NCBI GenBank assembly: GCA_944326485.1
Contig: CALVED010000001.1
Location: 306,672-370,671, forward strand
Direction of reading: 5' to 3'
Source: Candidatus Gastranaerophilales bacterium
Lineage (GTDB): Bacteria; Cyanobacteriota; Vampirovibrionia; Gastranaerophilales; Gastranaerophilaceae
DNA: 64,000 nucleotides
Numbering within the stretch: the first letter of the stretch is position 1; every line of letters begins with the position of its first letter. The notes beneath the pieces were generated by a model. It was given only the letters and a program-made list of their open reading frames with translations. It did no database searches and had not been told where the DNA came from. Below, piece after piece: positions 18,501-25,742 of this stretch. Position numbers and translations under genes: made by a program.

Positions 18501-20871
18501 CTTCTTTATCTCCATATATTGCTTTATATGCTTCAGCAATTTTTTGACTATCACCAGAAAGTAGTGCTTCTTCCAATATAGCTTTCTTATCATTTAATTC
18601 TTTTTGATCTTTAGCACTACCAAAACCAAATAAAGACATAATGCCATCTGCAACACCGCCAGAAGCATTTGCTGCATTAATTTCACTCTGTTCTGTTGAA
18701 AGTTCAGTAATCATTGCTTCTTGCAATGCTATATCTTCTTTTTCTTGTTGAATTTTTGTTTCTAAGTCTTTAATCTTTGTATCTAATTCATCTATTTTTT
18801 CTTTATCACCAGCAATTACACTTGCAGTTGCAACTATTACATCATCATATTCTTTTTCTTTAGTATCTCTCGCCTCAACTAAACCTTGAACATATGTTTC
18901 TAATTCTTGTGCAACCTGAGTTGCAGAAATATAATTACCATTAGCATCTTGTAATCTACCTTCTGCATCTATTTGATAATTATTACATTGCAAATAATTA
19001 TCAAATGCTGTAGTGTATTCTGATTCAGCATTCTCTTCAGCTTCCATAGAAGATGCCAAAACAACAAGTGCTTCTGCATATTCTTGATCACTAACTTCTC
19101 TTTCACCTGTTGCTCTTTCTAAAACAACTTGTGCTGCATCAGCAACAGATTGAGCTTCATCTTGTTCTTTCTTTCTCTGTTCTAAAGCTTCCAATGCTTC
19201 ATCACTTGCAATTTGGGCTTTTTCTTGCTCAGCTTCTTTTCTATCTGCTTCTGCCTGAGCTTTATCTCTTTGCATAATTGCATCTTGTAATTTATTAAAT
19301 AAACTACTTACCCAACTTGCAATTTTTTGAAATATATTTTTATTAGAATTATCTTGTTGTGCTTTTGCATTATTATATTCACTTTGAGCTTTTGAAACTT
19401 CTTGATTTTTTATATTTAATACAGAGAATGCTTCAGAAGCTTCAACTGTAGCAGTTTGAAGTTCACCACTTTTAGTATCTGCATTTCCTTGAGCTGCATT
19501 AGTATTTCCAACTGCAGTCGTTAAATTATTATTAGCTGTAGTTGATTCATTTTGTGCATCTTGTTCTTCCTGAATAGCTTGTTGATTATTTTCCTCAGCA
19601 CTATTAGCATTATTTTGCGACTCACAAGTTTGATTTTGAGCATCTGTTAAAGCTTGTTCTGCTTCATCTGCTTCAGCCTTGCTGCATTGTGTTTCTTGTT
19701 GTGCACTTTCTACATCACTTTCAGCATTATCTTTTTCCTGTGCCGCATTACTAACTTCATCTTGAGCATCCGTTAATTCAGAACTTCCTGTTTCTATTTC
19801 ACTAGAAAGATCACCTACAACTTGTTCTTTCTCATCTTGTGTTGAATTATACTTATCTGTTTGCTCTGATAAATCTGTCTCTGTTTCTTCCTTTTCTTGT
19901 TGTAACGAATCTAATTCATCTGTCATTGAACCCAAATTTCCAGAGTCATCAATTCCCCCATCTAAAGAAGAACCAGAATCCATATTTCCATCATCTGTTG
20001 GTATATCAATATCTATATTATCATCGCCAATCAAACCATCAGAAGAACCTTCTATTGATTCTGTTGAACCTACATCTGTACTATCTTCCGTTGAAACATT
20101 ACTTTCTCCGGTACTAACAGAATCAGTATCTTGAATATTTCCAGAATCTGTTGAATTATTTCCTGTTGAAATAAAAGTAAATTTACCTTCTTGAATTTGT
20201 GATGCAGCTGTTAATAAATCATCTACAGAAACATCTTCATCATTATTATCAAAACCTTTTATCGAATTTAAGAAAGTTTCTAATTCTTCTTTATCTATAT
20301 CATTAGATTTATTTGTATCTATTGTATTAATAAATTCGCTACTTTCAGTTAATTCATTAAAAACATCCTTAAAAATATCAAATCCATCCATTTCGCCTTG
20401 TTGAACTTGTTCATCAACCAAAGATGCTATATCATTTTCAAATCCATCAACTACATTTCCTGCTTCTGCTGATGACATATCAGAAGCAAGTTCATCTTCT
20501 AAATTATCTTCTACTTTTTCAATTACAGGATTTTCATCTATTTTTTCACTTTCTTCATCATTTTCAATTTCTTCATTATATTCTTCATCATCGACTTCTT
20601 GTACTTCCTCATCATTATCAACAAGTTTTCCAGCCTCTATTTCCATATCTAATATATCAGATATGCTTTTTCCCATTAAATTAATACCGCTAGTATCATA
20701 TTCAGACTGTAAAAATGATTTAAATTCATTAGCATATTGAAATATGCTTATGTCAAAATCATTTATTTGATTATTACTTCCCTCTGTATCTACCCCTGTG
20801 TTTATTTCTTCAAGCTTTCCATTTTCTTCCAAATAAGAAAAAAAAGATCTTTTTAAAGAAACAAAATCCAT
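15511..20871 (-). CDS. Giant EF-hand / coiled-coil protein with C-terminal calpain-like (C2) cysteine protease domain
   Basis: 1786 residues, no signal peptide. From the N-terminus: an acidic region; a canonical EF-hand loop DTNKSNDIDKEE at 185-196; a Ser/Asp/Gly linker (230-315); a long Glu/Gln/Ala coiled coil (about 318-740); a Gly/Ala/Val hydrophobic segment (about 1024-1090); a second DxDxDG loop at 1093; a mixed region; and a C-terminal protease domain (about 1500-1786). That domain carries the calpain pattern: QGGVGDCYLVSSL with oxyanion Gln1538 and Cys1544, GRHAYGV with His1739, and TNPWD with Asn1758. These correspond to the Cys-His-Asn triad of family C2. Calpains are calcium regulated, so EF-hand loops in the same chain are suggestive. 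The layout (long stalk, hydrophobic segment, enzyme at the C-end, small gene next) resembles polymorphic toxins, but this is inference. GGAG precedes the ATG. The gene lies in a repeat-bounded insertion. Confidence 0.88.
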   Translation of the reverse strand: MDFVSLKRSFFSYLEENGKLEEINTGVDTEGSNNQINDFDISIFQYANEFKSFLQSEYDTSGINLMGKSISDILDMEIEAGKLVDNDEEVQEVDDEEYNEEIENDEESEKIDENPVIEKVEDNLEDELASDMSSAEAGNVVDGFENDIASLVDEQVQQGEMDGFDIFKDVFNELTESSEFINTIDTNKSNDIDKEELETFLNSIKGFDNNDEDVSVDDLLTAASQIQEGKFTFISTGNNSTDSGNIQDTDSVSTGESNVSTEDSTDVGSTESIEGSSDGLIGDDNIDIDIPTDDGNMDSGSSLDGGIDDSGNLGSMTDELDSLQQEKEETETDLSEQTDKYNSTQDEKEQVVGDLSSEIETGSSELTDAQDEVSNAAQEKDNAESDVESAQQETQCSKAEADEAEQALTDAQNQTCESQNNANSAEENNQQAIQEEQDAQNESTTANNNLTTAVGNTNAAQGNADTKSGELQTATVEASEAFSVLNIKNQEVSKAQSEYNNAKAQQDNSNKNIFQKIASWVSSLFNKLQDAIMQRDKAQAEADRKEAEQEKAQIASDEALEALEQRKKEQDEAQSVADAAQVVLERATGEREVSDQEYAEALVVLASSMEAEENAESEYTTAFDNYLQCNNYQIDAEGRLQDANGNYISATQVAQELETYVQGLVEARDTKEKEYDDVIVATASVIAGDKEKIDELDTKIKDLETKIQQEKEDIALQEAMITELSTEQSEINAANASGGVADGIMSLFGFGSAKDQKELNDKKAILEEALLSGDSQKIAEAYKAIYGDKEVVVDASGKVVDTSELSEEELAKCSVVSVKDLSNDNLTTLMHNEAAATENTVQTIDAINNGSVICDGEEISMEEINSIIQDQVAAMAADMDDAVSQQGIISSFAGGLNKFLGIGTSETEARAQIEVYQELAAQLNSCTDPVEYAALFKQITGRDFNLESVTELYAYDKVSKGTVTSSTTNTDNTDNTESSDKIDITSYVDSVTDTVNEDESLDKDSLSMTKDNPAREAIEDYKETQETAKDAVVGVVSGVVSTAVVTVCSAAGICAAPFTAGASLGLVAAGFAIAGATGAAVSTGLNAVDSIYDKDGDGSLDFNYSWKEAGKDALIGSLNGIVGNLSNGVGAAVTGKISTQATQTAVTTTLRETINKGATNLGGKVAGAAVEGFIDGSISSSGEYAINALMDENVDFSLKQFAETGLQGGLFGSVFNVGLTTASSGLSSVSDAFKAKNFEVDVNEFLANGTTNNKLAEMVAGKLDDSLLDSNGMINHYAAGQLMKNAETALDSLETHFKTLGLDTNDAIKVLDSVPLSEMPNVPTMISALSQLDISGIDMTTVDGVSDGLRKIDDVKLNENGTLSSMKVVSDGQEITFEFDKNGKLDAVGISNNSDDIDIDVDDDIHDSLIYKYVDMPIETNDVIDKINKLVDLGKLPEDIDYTKILNDPTHVNTDFYNDLTKLYNAYAKGIDVQKVFVPEFSSLDDAVKAIKVGDVCTVNGGNSIAIKLADGTIQNLNISAETYMELFPPVKRFVSMQGGVGDCYLVSSLDLIYKTPETRVKLLQCFSEQPDGSIIVKVGDIEVKFNNAKDVMSVHNHKDYIGKQTNIDGANGFKMLEEAFGFSYINKKTDYLVKKIPYLDPSSKEYKEAIKLLTDLQDPNMYIGDVALLARANGGYSSDVFEIFGLKNSQYISTGNKQAIYDIFLKPKNWDKYILSLASKGKSDRLYIKKSLKLAGRHAYGVEPLIYNGEVLFKITNPWDCAAYFTLRIDEIFEYFDGAYIAEKV

Positions 20872-20952
20872 AAACTTTTCTCCATATTTTCTTTAAACAT
20901 CGGCATTTTGACTAATTTTCTTTAGTTCTTTTATGGAGGAAGTTAAGAAATA

Positions 20953-21345
20953 TTAAAATTTTATTATTTTTCTATCTAAATTATAAAGAGCTGGATCTAA
21001 ATCACATATATTTGCAAATTCTTCAAATGTTTTTATTTTTGTCTTTTTTACAGCATTTGCAAGTATTTTAGCCCTTACTCTTGAAACACCAGGTATTAAT
21101 TCAATAATATACCAAGCTTCTTGATTTACATTTATAAATGGCACTATTTTTTTATTTCTATTAAATCTCTTTTTTGCACTTTCTATCTTAATTTTATATT
21201 CTTCAATTTTTAAATTCTTTCGATGAATATTAACAAATATAAATACAGGAATTAATATCAAAGAAAACAACGCATAAATATAAAGTTTATTAATTATTAA
21301 ACTCAAAAACAGAAAAAAATATATAAATAAAAAAACTCTTAACAT
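20953..21345 (-). CDS. Membrane protein with ComEA-like helix-hairpin-helix domain
   Basis: 130 residues. Residues 1-40 are hydrophobic, forming one or two membrane segments. The C-terminal part (about 75-125) is a ComEA-type double helix-hairpin-helix: VNQEAWYIIELIPGVSRVRA, then KILANAVKK and FEEFANICDLDP. ComEA binds incoming DNA at the envelope in natural transformation. This short form keeps the 'PGVS..RA..I' turn and could bind DNA at the membrane. It is the first gene of the island on this strand, 81 bases upstream of the giant gene. Confidence 0.72.
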   Translation of the reverse strand: MLRVFLFIYFFLFLSLIINKLYIYALFSLILIPVFIFVNIHRKNLKIEEYKIKIESAKKRFNRNKKIVPFINVNQEAWYIIELIPGVSRVRAKILANAVKKTKIKTFEEFANICDLDPALYNLDRKIIKF

Positions 21346-21438
21346 ATCAATGACCTAAATTAAAAAGATAACAATTTATATATAATACATTAAACTAAAA
21401 TATCATAAATTTTCTAACAATGCAAAATACTTTATACT

Positions 21439-21561
21439 TATTTAATCAAGTATCGACTTCGTTTCACTATGAAAGAAATTTCACTCAATAATTAAGTTTT
21501 TGGTTTATTTTGTAAAAAAATTCAATCACAATTTCAATCTATCTTGATTTTTTCACAGACA
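21439..21561 (-). repeat. Dispersed repeat copy B, internally deleted, minus orientation
   Basis: It runs from TATTTAATC (21439) to CACAGACA (21554-21561). It keeps the middle stretch and the first hairpin but lacks the ACTTTGTTA hairpin. It faces copy A in inverted orientation, with the TGTCTG ends pointing outward, and so closes the right side of the island. Confidence 0.8.
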
Positions 21562-21574
21562 ATATAATACATAA

Positions 21575-21649
21575 ATAGACGAATTCAACAAGGAATACCT
21601 TGTTGAATTCAGTTGTAAGGACTGTATTATGAAAATAATAAGTAAGTAA
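21575..21649 (+). pseudogene. Remnant of a U32 peptidase gene 3' end
   Basis: 24 codons plus TAA read IDEFNKEYLVEFSCKDCIM then KIISK, against IDEFNKEYLVEFDCKNCIM then KIKNV at the end of the intact U32 gene. Over 59 bases (14931-14989 versus 21578-21636), 51 are identical; five of the eight differences are transitions at codon third positions. No 5' part exists here. The stop is 3 bases from the 3' end of the HEXXH gene. This is probably the ancestral U32 3' end, displaced by insertion of the block between. Confidence 0.85.
21581..21610. repeat. Perfect 13-bp inverted repeat inside the U32 remnant
   Basis: GAATTCAACAAGG, AATA loop, CCTTGTTGAATTC. The same region of the intact U32 gene has several mismatches, so the palindrome is perfect only in the remnant. 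Confidence 0.8.
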
Positions 21650-21652
21650 GGA

Positions 21653-22237
21653 TTAAGATCTTTTTAAAGAAGCATAAGCTGGTTGATTAGCAATTAAGTT
21701 AGCAATAGAAGTATTTTGGTTACCATCTCTAGTATATAATTTTGATAAATAATTTAATCTTTTAACTAATTTAGAATCGCTAACTTTTAAAGAAGGATTA
21801 ACACTTGTAAAAGCTACCCATGTTTGAACTTCACAAGTCCAAGCTCTAACTTCTTCTTCATAAGTTTTAGTATTTTCGTGGTGAACACTTTCGTGAGCGA
21901 TTAAACAAGCAACTGCTTCAACAGGAGCTGTTTTATAATCTGAACTAATTAATATAACTAATCTACCATCGGCTGTTTTTGCAGTAACTGCTTCACAAGT
22001 ACCGTAACCCATTGCTGCCATATTTCTGAACATAATTTTAATAGGTTTACCGGTTGAATTGTTACCTTGTATTACATTTAAAACTTTTCTATTATTCATT
22101 GCTTCTAATTTATTTAATGCAGCTGTTAATACAGGTTGTTTAGTATTAGCGGAAAAATCTGCAGCTAAAGCAACATTTGAAACGCTCAACAAAACTAATG
22201 CGCTAAAAAGCACAACTATCTTACTCATAAATTTCAT
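21653..22237 (-). CDS. Secreted protein with HEXXH zinc-peptidase motif
   Basis: 194 residues with a clear signal peptide (cleavage near ALAA-D, residue 26). LIAHESVHHEN contains HESVH (His115, Glu116, His119), a gluzincin-type zinc motif, and EEEVRAW about 8-14 residues later could supply the third ligand. Two cysteine pairs may form disulfides. This suggests a small secreted metallopeptidase, but the family is not certain and the substrate is unknown. AAGGA precedes the ATG. It was probably the convergent neighbour of the U32 gene before the island inserted. Confidence 0.7.
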   Translation of the reverse strand: MKFMSKIVVLFSALVLLSVSNVALAADFSANTKQPVLTAALNKLEAMNNRKVLNVIQGNNSTGKPIKIMFRNMAAMGYGTCEAVTAKTADGRLVILISSDYKTAPVEAVACLIAHESVHHENTKTYEEEVRAWTCEVQTWVAFTSVNPSLKVSDSKLVKRLNYLSKLYTRDGNQNTSIANLIANQPAYASLKRS

Positions 22238-22510
22238 AACAGGGAATCCTTCTTGAGAACAACTTATCTTTTACATTTAATTGGTTTGTTTAACCTTACG
22301 AATTTGTTATCGACAAGAAGATTTTTCAACTTTAATTTTAAGTTCAATTTTTCACATTTTTTGTAACATTTCTTAAAAAATACAAATATATACAGGTTAA
22401 ATAAGCAGTAAAATCAATGCTTTTCATTTTTTTACATTCTAAATTATTTAATTCAGTTTTAATAGAAAAATGTTTATTGTATAATTCAGAAGAGGTGAAA
22501 ATTATAAACT

Positions 22511-23863
22511 ATGTATGATTTAGGGATAATAGGAGCTGGTCCTGCAGGTTACGCAGCGGCGATAAGAGCAAGCCAGAAAGGGCTTAGTGTAGTTTTATTT
22601 GAAAAAAATTTTATTGGCGGAACATGCTTAAATAGAGGCTGTATTCCTACAAAAACAATTTTGCATTGTTGTAAATTATATATAGAACTAAAAAATTCAG
22701 AGAAATTTGGAATAGAAGCAGAGAATATCAACTTTAATTTTGAGAAAATTCAAGAAAGACAAAAGAATATATCTGAAAAAATAAGAAAATCTCTCACAAA
22801 TCTAATAAAAAGCTACAATATTACAATTATTGAAGAAGAAGCAGAAATTGAAACGGAAACATTAATAAAAACAAAGAGCGGATGTTATGAAGTTAAAAAT
22901 ATAATAATAGCAACAGGTTCAAAACCTAATAAAATAAAATTCAATGGTAACTATAATGACAGCTTTATATTAACTTCAGATGATATTTTAAATATAAATA
23001 CATTACCTGCATCAATATTAATAGTGGGTTCAGGTGCTATTGGTATAGAATGGGCAAGAATATTATCCAGCCTTGGGGTTAAAGTTTGTATTATAGAAAT
23101 GATGGATAAACTTATTCCGACAGCTGATTATGAAGTCAGTGAACGAATTGGAAGAATATTTAAGAAGAATAAAATTGAGTTTTATACAAGTACTACTATA
23201 GAATCAATTGAGGATAAAAAAGTAACTTTATCAAACGGAAAAATTATAGAACCGGATAATATATTGCAAGCAATAGGAAGATTACCTGAGAAAATAGCAG
23301 GAAATTTATCAAAAAAAATAGAAGGTTCAAAATATATAAATATACAAAATAACTACCAAACTAACATAAGTAATATTTATGCAATTGGAGACATAAACGG
23401 AAAGTCAATGCTTGCACACAGTGCAATGAAGCAGGCAGAAGATTTAATTGACTATATAATAACAAAAAAAATTATAGAGTTTGATAAAGATAAAGTGCCT
23501 GCAGTAATATATGGGACGCCGGAAATAGCATATATTGGCAAAACAGAACAAGAACTTATAGAAAAAGGAATTAAATATAAGAAATCATTTTTTCCAATAG
23601 CAGCATTAGGTAAAGCCTATGCAGAAGATAAAATAGAAGGATTTATAAAAATTCTTGCTACAGAAAATGAGATTCTGGGTGCACATATAATATCTGAAGA
23701 AGCCAGTGCTATGATTGAACAGATTGCAATAGCAATGGGGAATAATATCAAGCCTAAAAATATAAGCGATATAATATTTGCCCACCCTACATACTCTGAA
23801 GGTATACACGAAAGCATACTTGCGTTAGATAACTTAGCTATACATATACAAAATAATAAATAG
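22511..23863 (+). CDS. lpd: Dihydrolipoyl dehydrogenase
   Basis: FAD-dependent disulfide oxidoreductase (E3 of 2-oxo acid dehydrogenases or the glycine cleavage system). It has GIIGAGPAGYAAAI for FAD, the redox pair Cys39-Cys44 in GGTCLNRGCIPTK, GSGAIGIEWA for NAD, and the C-terminal catalytic HPTYSEGIHES (His425). Length 450 residues, normal. AGGTGA lies upstream and a TATAAT at 22480. No E1/E2 or gcv gene is nearby; pyk follows 11 bases later and may be co-transcribed. Other members of the family (mercuric or glutathione reductase) lack this exact C-terminal pattern. Confidence 0.93.
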   Translation: MYDLGIIGAGPAGYAAAIRASQKGLSVVLFEKNFIGGTCLNRGCIPTKTILHCCKLYIELKNSEKFGIEAENINFNFEKIQERQKNISEKIRKSLTNLIKSYNITIIEEEAEIETETLIKTKSGCYEVKNIIIATGSKPNKIKFNGNYNDSFILTSDDILNINTLPASILIVGSGAIGIEWARILSSLGVKVCIIEMMDKLIPTADYEVSERIGRIFKKNKIEFYTSTTIESIEDKKVTLSNGKIIEPDNILQAIGRLPEKIAGNLSKKIEGSKYINIQNNYQTNISNIYAIGDINGKSMLAHSAMKQAEDLIDYIITKKIIEFDKDKVPAVIYGTPEIAYIGKTEQELIEKGIKYKKSFFPIAALGKAYAEDKIEGFIKILATENEILGAHIISEEASAMIEQIAIAMGNNIKPKNISDIIFAHPTYSEGIHESILALDNLAIHIQNNK

Positions 23864-23874
23864 GAAGATAGGAA

Positions 23875-25326
23875 ATGGAAGAAATACAAAAGCGCAAAAG
23901 GACTAAAACAAAGATAGTTGCAACACTTGGTCCCTCAAGCAGTGACTATGAAACAATAAAAAGATTGGTAGAAGCAGGTGTTACAGTATTTAGAATAAAT
24001 ACTTCTCATGGTGAGAAAGAAGAACACGCCGAAAAAATAAAAATTATAAGACAGATTGAAAAAGAATTAAACAAAAACCTACCAATTTTAATTGACTTAC
24101 AAGGACCCAAAATAAGAGTAGGAAAAATTCCAAATCCTATAGAAATTAAAAAAGGACAAGAAGTAATTTTAGAGAATACCAACGAATTAAAAGATGGAAT
24201 AATTCCTGTTGACTATGAAGGAATAGCAAAAGACGTAACCGTTGGAGAAAAGATTCTTTTAGATGACGGAAAAGTAGGCTTAAGAGTAGAAAAAGTTATT
24301 GGTTCCAAAGTATACACTGTTGTTGAGCATGGGAATATAATAAAACCGAGAAAAGGAATAAATATACCTGGAGCTCAAGCCAGTTTGGAAGCTGTAACAC
24401 CAAGGGATAAAGAATATATAAAATTTGCCATAGAACAAAATGCAGACTATCTTGCACTTTCTTTCGTTAGAAAAGCAGAGGATGTTAAATGTGCAAAATA
24501 TTATACAAAAGCATTTGGAGACAAAGAAATTCCAATAATTGCAAAAATAGAAAAACCTCAAGCTGTTGAAAATTTAGAAGAAATTGTAATGACTGCTGAT
24601 GGAATTATGGTTGCCAGAGGCGATTTAGGAATAGAAATGTCTCCACAAGAAGTTCCTATAGCACAAAAAAAGATAATTCAATTAACAAATGAACACAAAA
24701 AGCCTTGTATTGTTGCAACACAAATGCTCGAATCAATGATGGAAGAACCAATCCCAACAAGAGCAGAAGCAAGTGACGTAGCAAATGCGATATATGACGG
24801 AACTGATGCAATTATGCTCTCAGGAGAAAGTGCAGCAGGCAAATATCCTATTGAAGCAGTAGAAATGATGGCAACCATTTCAAGAGCAGTTGAAAATAGT
24901 CCGTTTTTAAAAACAGATTATGATTCAGACTTAATTTCAGAGCTTGATCCTGTCTCTCAAGCTATAGCAAACAGTGCTGTTAATTTATCAAAAAAATTAA
25001 AAGCGAAAGGAATTTTAATATTCTCAGAATGGGGATATACTCCGCCGATAATATCCAAATTAAAACCATCAGTCCCAATAATAGTTGTTACAAATTCTTA
25101 TTCTACAGCCAGAAGACTAAGTTTATTTTGGGACATTTTCACTTACGTTGATAAAGAATGTGACAGCATTCTTGATGAAGCATTATTTAAAAAAATAGAT
25201 AACCTTCTTATTAACCGCACTTGGTTTAAAAACGGAGACGATATAATTATTGTAAATTCTGTTCCAAAACTTATAACAGGCAAGATAAATACTATTAGAG
25301 TGCACAAAGTAGGTGAAAACCAATAA
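23875..25326 (+). CDS. pyk: Pyruvate kinase
   Basis: Converts phosphoenolpyruvate and ADP to pyruvate and ATP, the last glycolytic step. Residues 10-50 hold TKIVATLGPSSSDYETIKRL and VFRINTSHG; further on are IDLQGPKIRVG, the IEKPQAVENLEEI block with the catalytic lysine, and MVARGDLGIEM. Length 483 residues covers the A, B and C domains, with no extra C-terminal PEP-utiliser domain. It follows lpd by 11 bases and converges on the 135-residue secreted protein gene, 8 bases away. Confidence 0.97.
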   Translation: MEEIQKRKRTKTKIVATLGPSSSDYETIKRLVEAGVTVFRINTSHGEKEEHAEKIKIIRQIEKELNKNLPILIDLQGPKIRVGKIPNPIEIKKGQEVILENTNELKDGIIPVDYEGIAKDVTVGEKILLDDGKVGLRVEKVIGSKVYTVVEHGNIIKPRKGINIPGAQASLEAVTPRDKEYIKFAIEQNADYLALSFVRKAEDVKCAKYYTKAFGDKEIPIIAKIEKPQAVENLEEIVMTADGIMVARGDLGIEMSPQEVPIAQKKIIQLTNEHKKPCIVATQMLESMMEEPIPTRAEASDVANAIYDGTDAIMLSGESAAGKYPIEAVEMMATISRAVENSPFLKTDYDSDLISELDPVSQAIANSAVNLSKKLKAKGILIFSEWGYTPPIISKLKPSVPIIVVTNSYSTARRLSLFWDIFTYVDKECDSILDEALFKKIDNLLINRTWFKNGDDIIIVNSVPKLITGKINTIRVHKVGENQ

Positions 25327-25334
25327 ATAAAAAT

Positions 25335-25742
25335 TTACAAAACCTTTTGAAAAATAATATTATTATTTAAGTCAATATAATTATGCAAATTTTGCAGAAG
25401 AGAAGGTGAAAAATTATAATTATTATCAGCAGGAATAATTTTTATAAAAGAATTATATCCATCTTTTGCCGAAACAGAAGCTATAAATTCTTTGGTATAT
25501 GCTTTAAAAAGCACACTTCCTGTTTTAAACTGAATTTCTTCAATAGAATAATTATGTTCATTTATTGCAGCTAATAATAGATATAATAAATTTTCAGAAG
25601 AAGTTTTATAAGTTTTCGTAAAGTCAGATGCTATAGGTAAAGATTTTGACACATTTGCCGGGCTAATTACAGCATCCGCCAAAGTAATATTAGGAAAAGC
25701 GAACATATTTATTAACAATAGTAAAAGTATTTTTTTCTTCAT
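25335..25742 (-). CDS. Small secreted hypothetical protein
   Basis: 135 residues with a signal peptide (about 1-22, cleavage near LADA). No known domain. The mature part has alternating helix and strand and ends LDLNNNIIFQKVL. Its ATG overlaps the polA stop by one base (TAATG), so it is translationally coupled to polA; a functional link is not implied. Confidence 0.7.
   Translation of the reverse strand: MKKKILLLLLINMFAFPNITLADAVISPANVSKSLPIASDFTKTYKTSSENLLYLLLAAINEHNYSIEEIQFKTGSVLFKAYTKEFIASVSAKDGYNSFIKIIPADNNYNFSPSLLQNLHNYIDLNNNIIFQKVL

Noticed and set aside
14996..21561. Prophage or classical composite transposon
   Set aside because: No transposase, integrase, capsid or lysis gene is present in the block. 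It is called only a repeat-bounded insertion.
22238..22510. Small gene or RNA in the gap before lpd
   Set aside because: The 273 bases are AT-rich, with no frame of note and no conserved RNA shape; only divergent promoter-like elements (a TATAAT at 22480) are visible.
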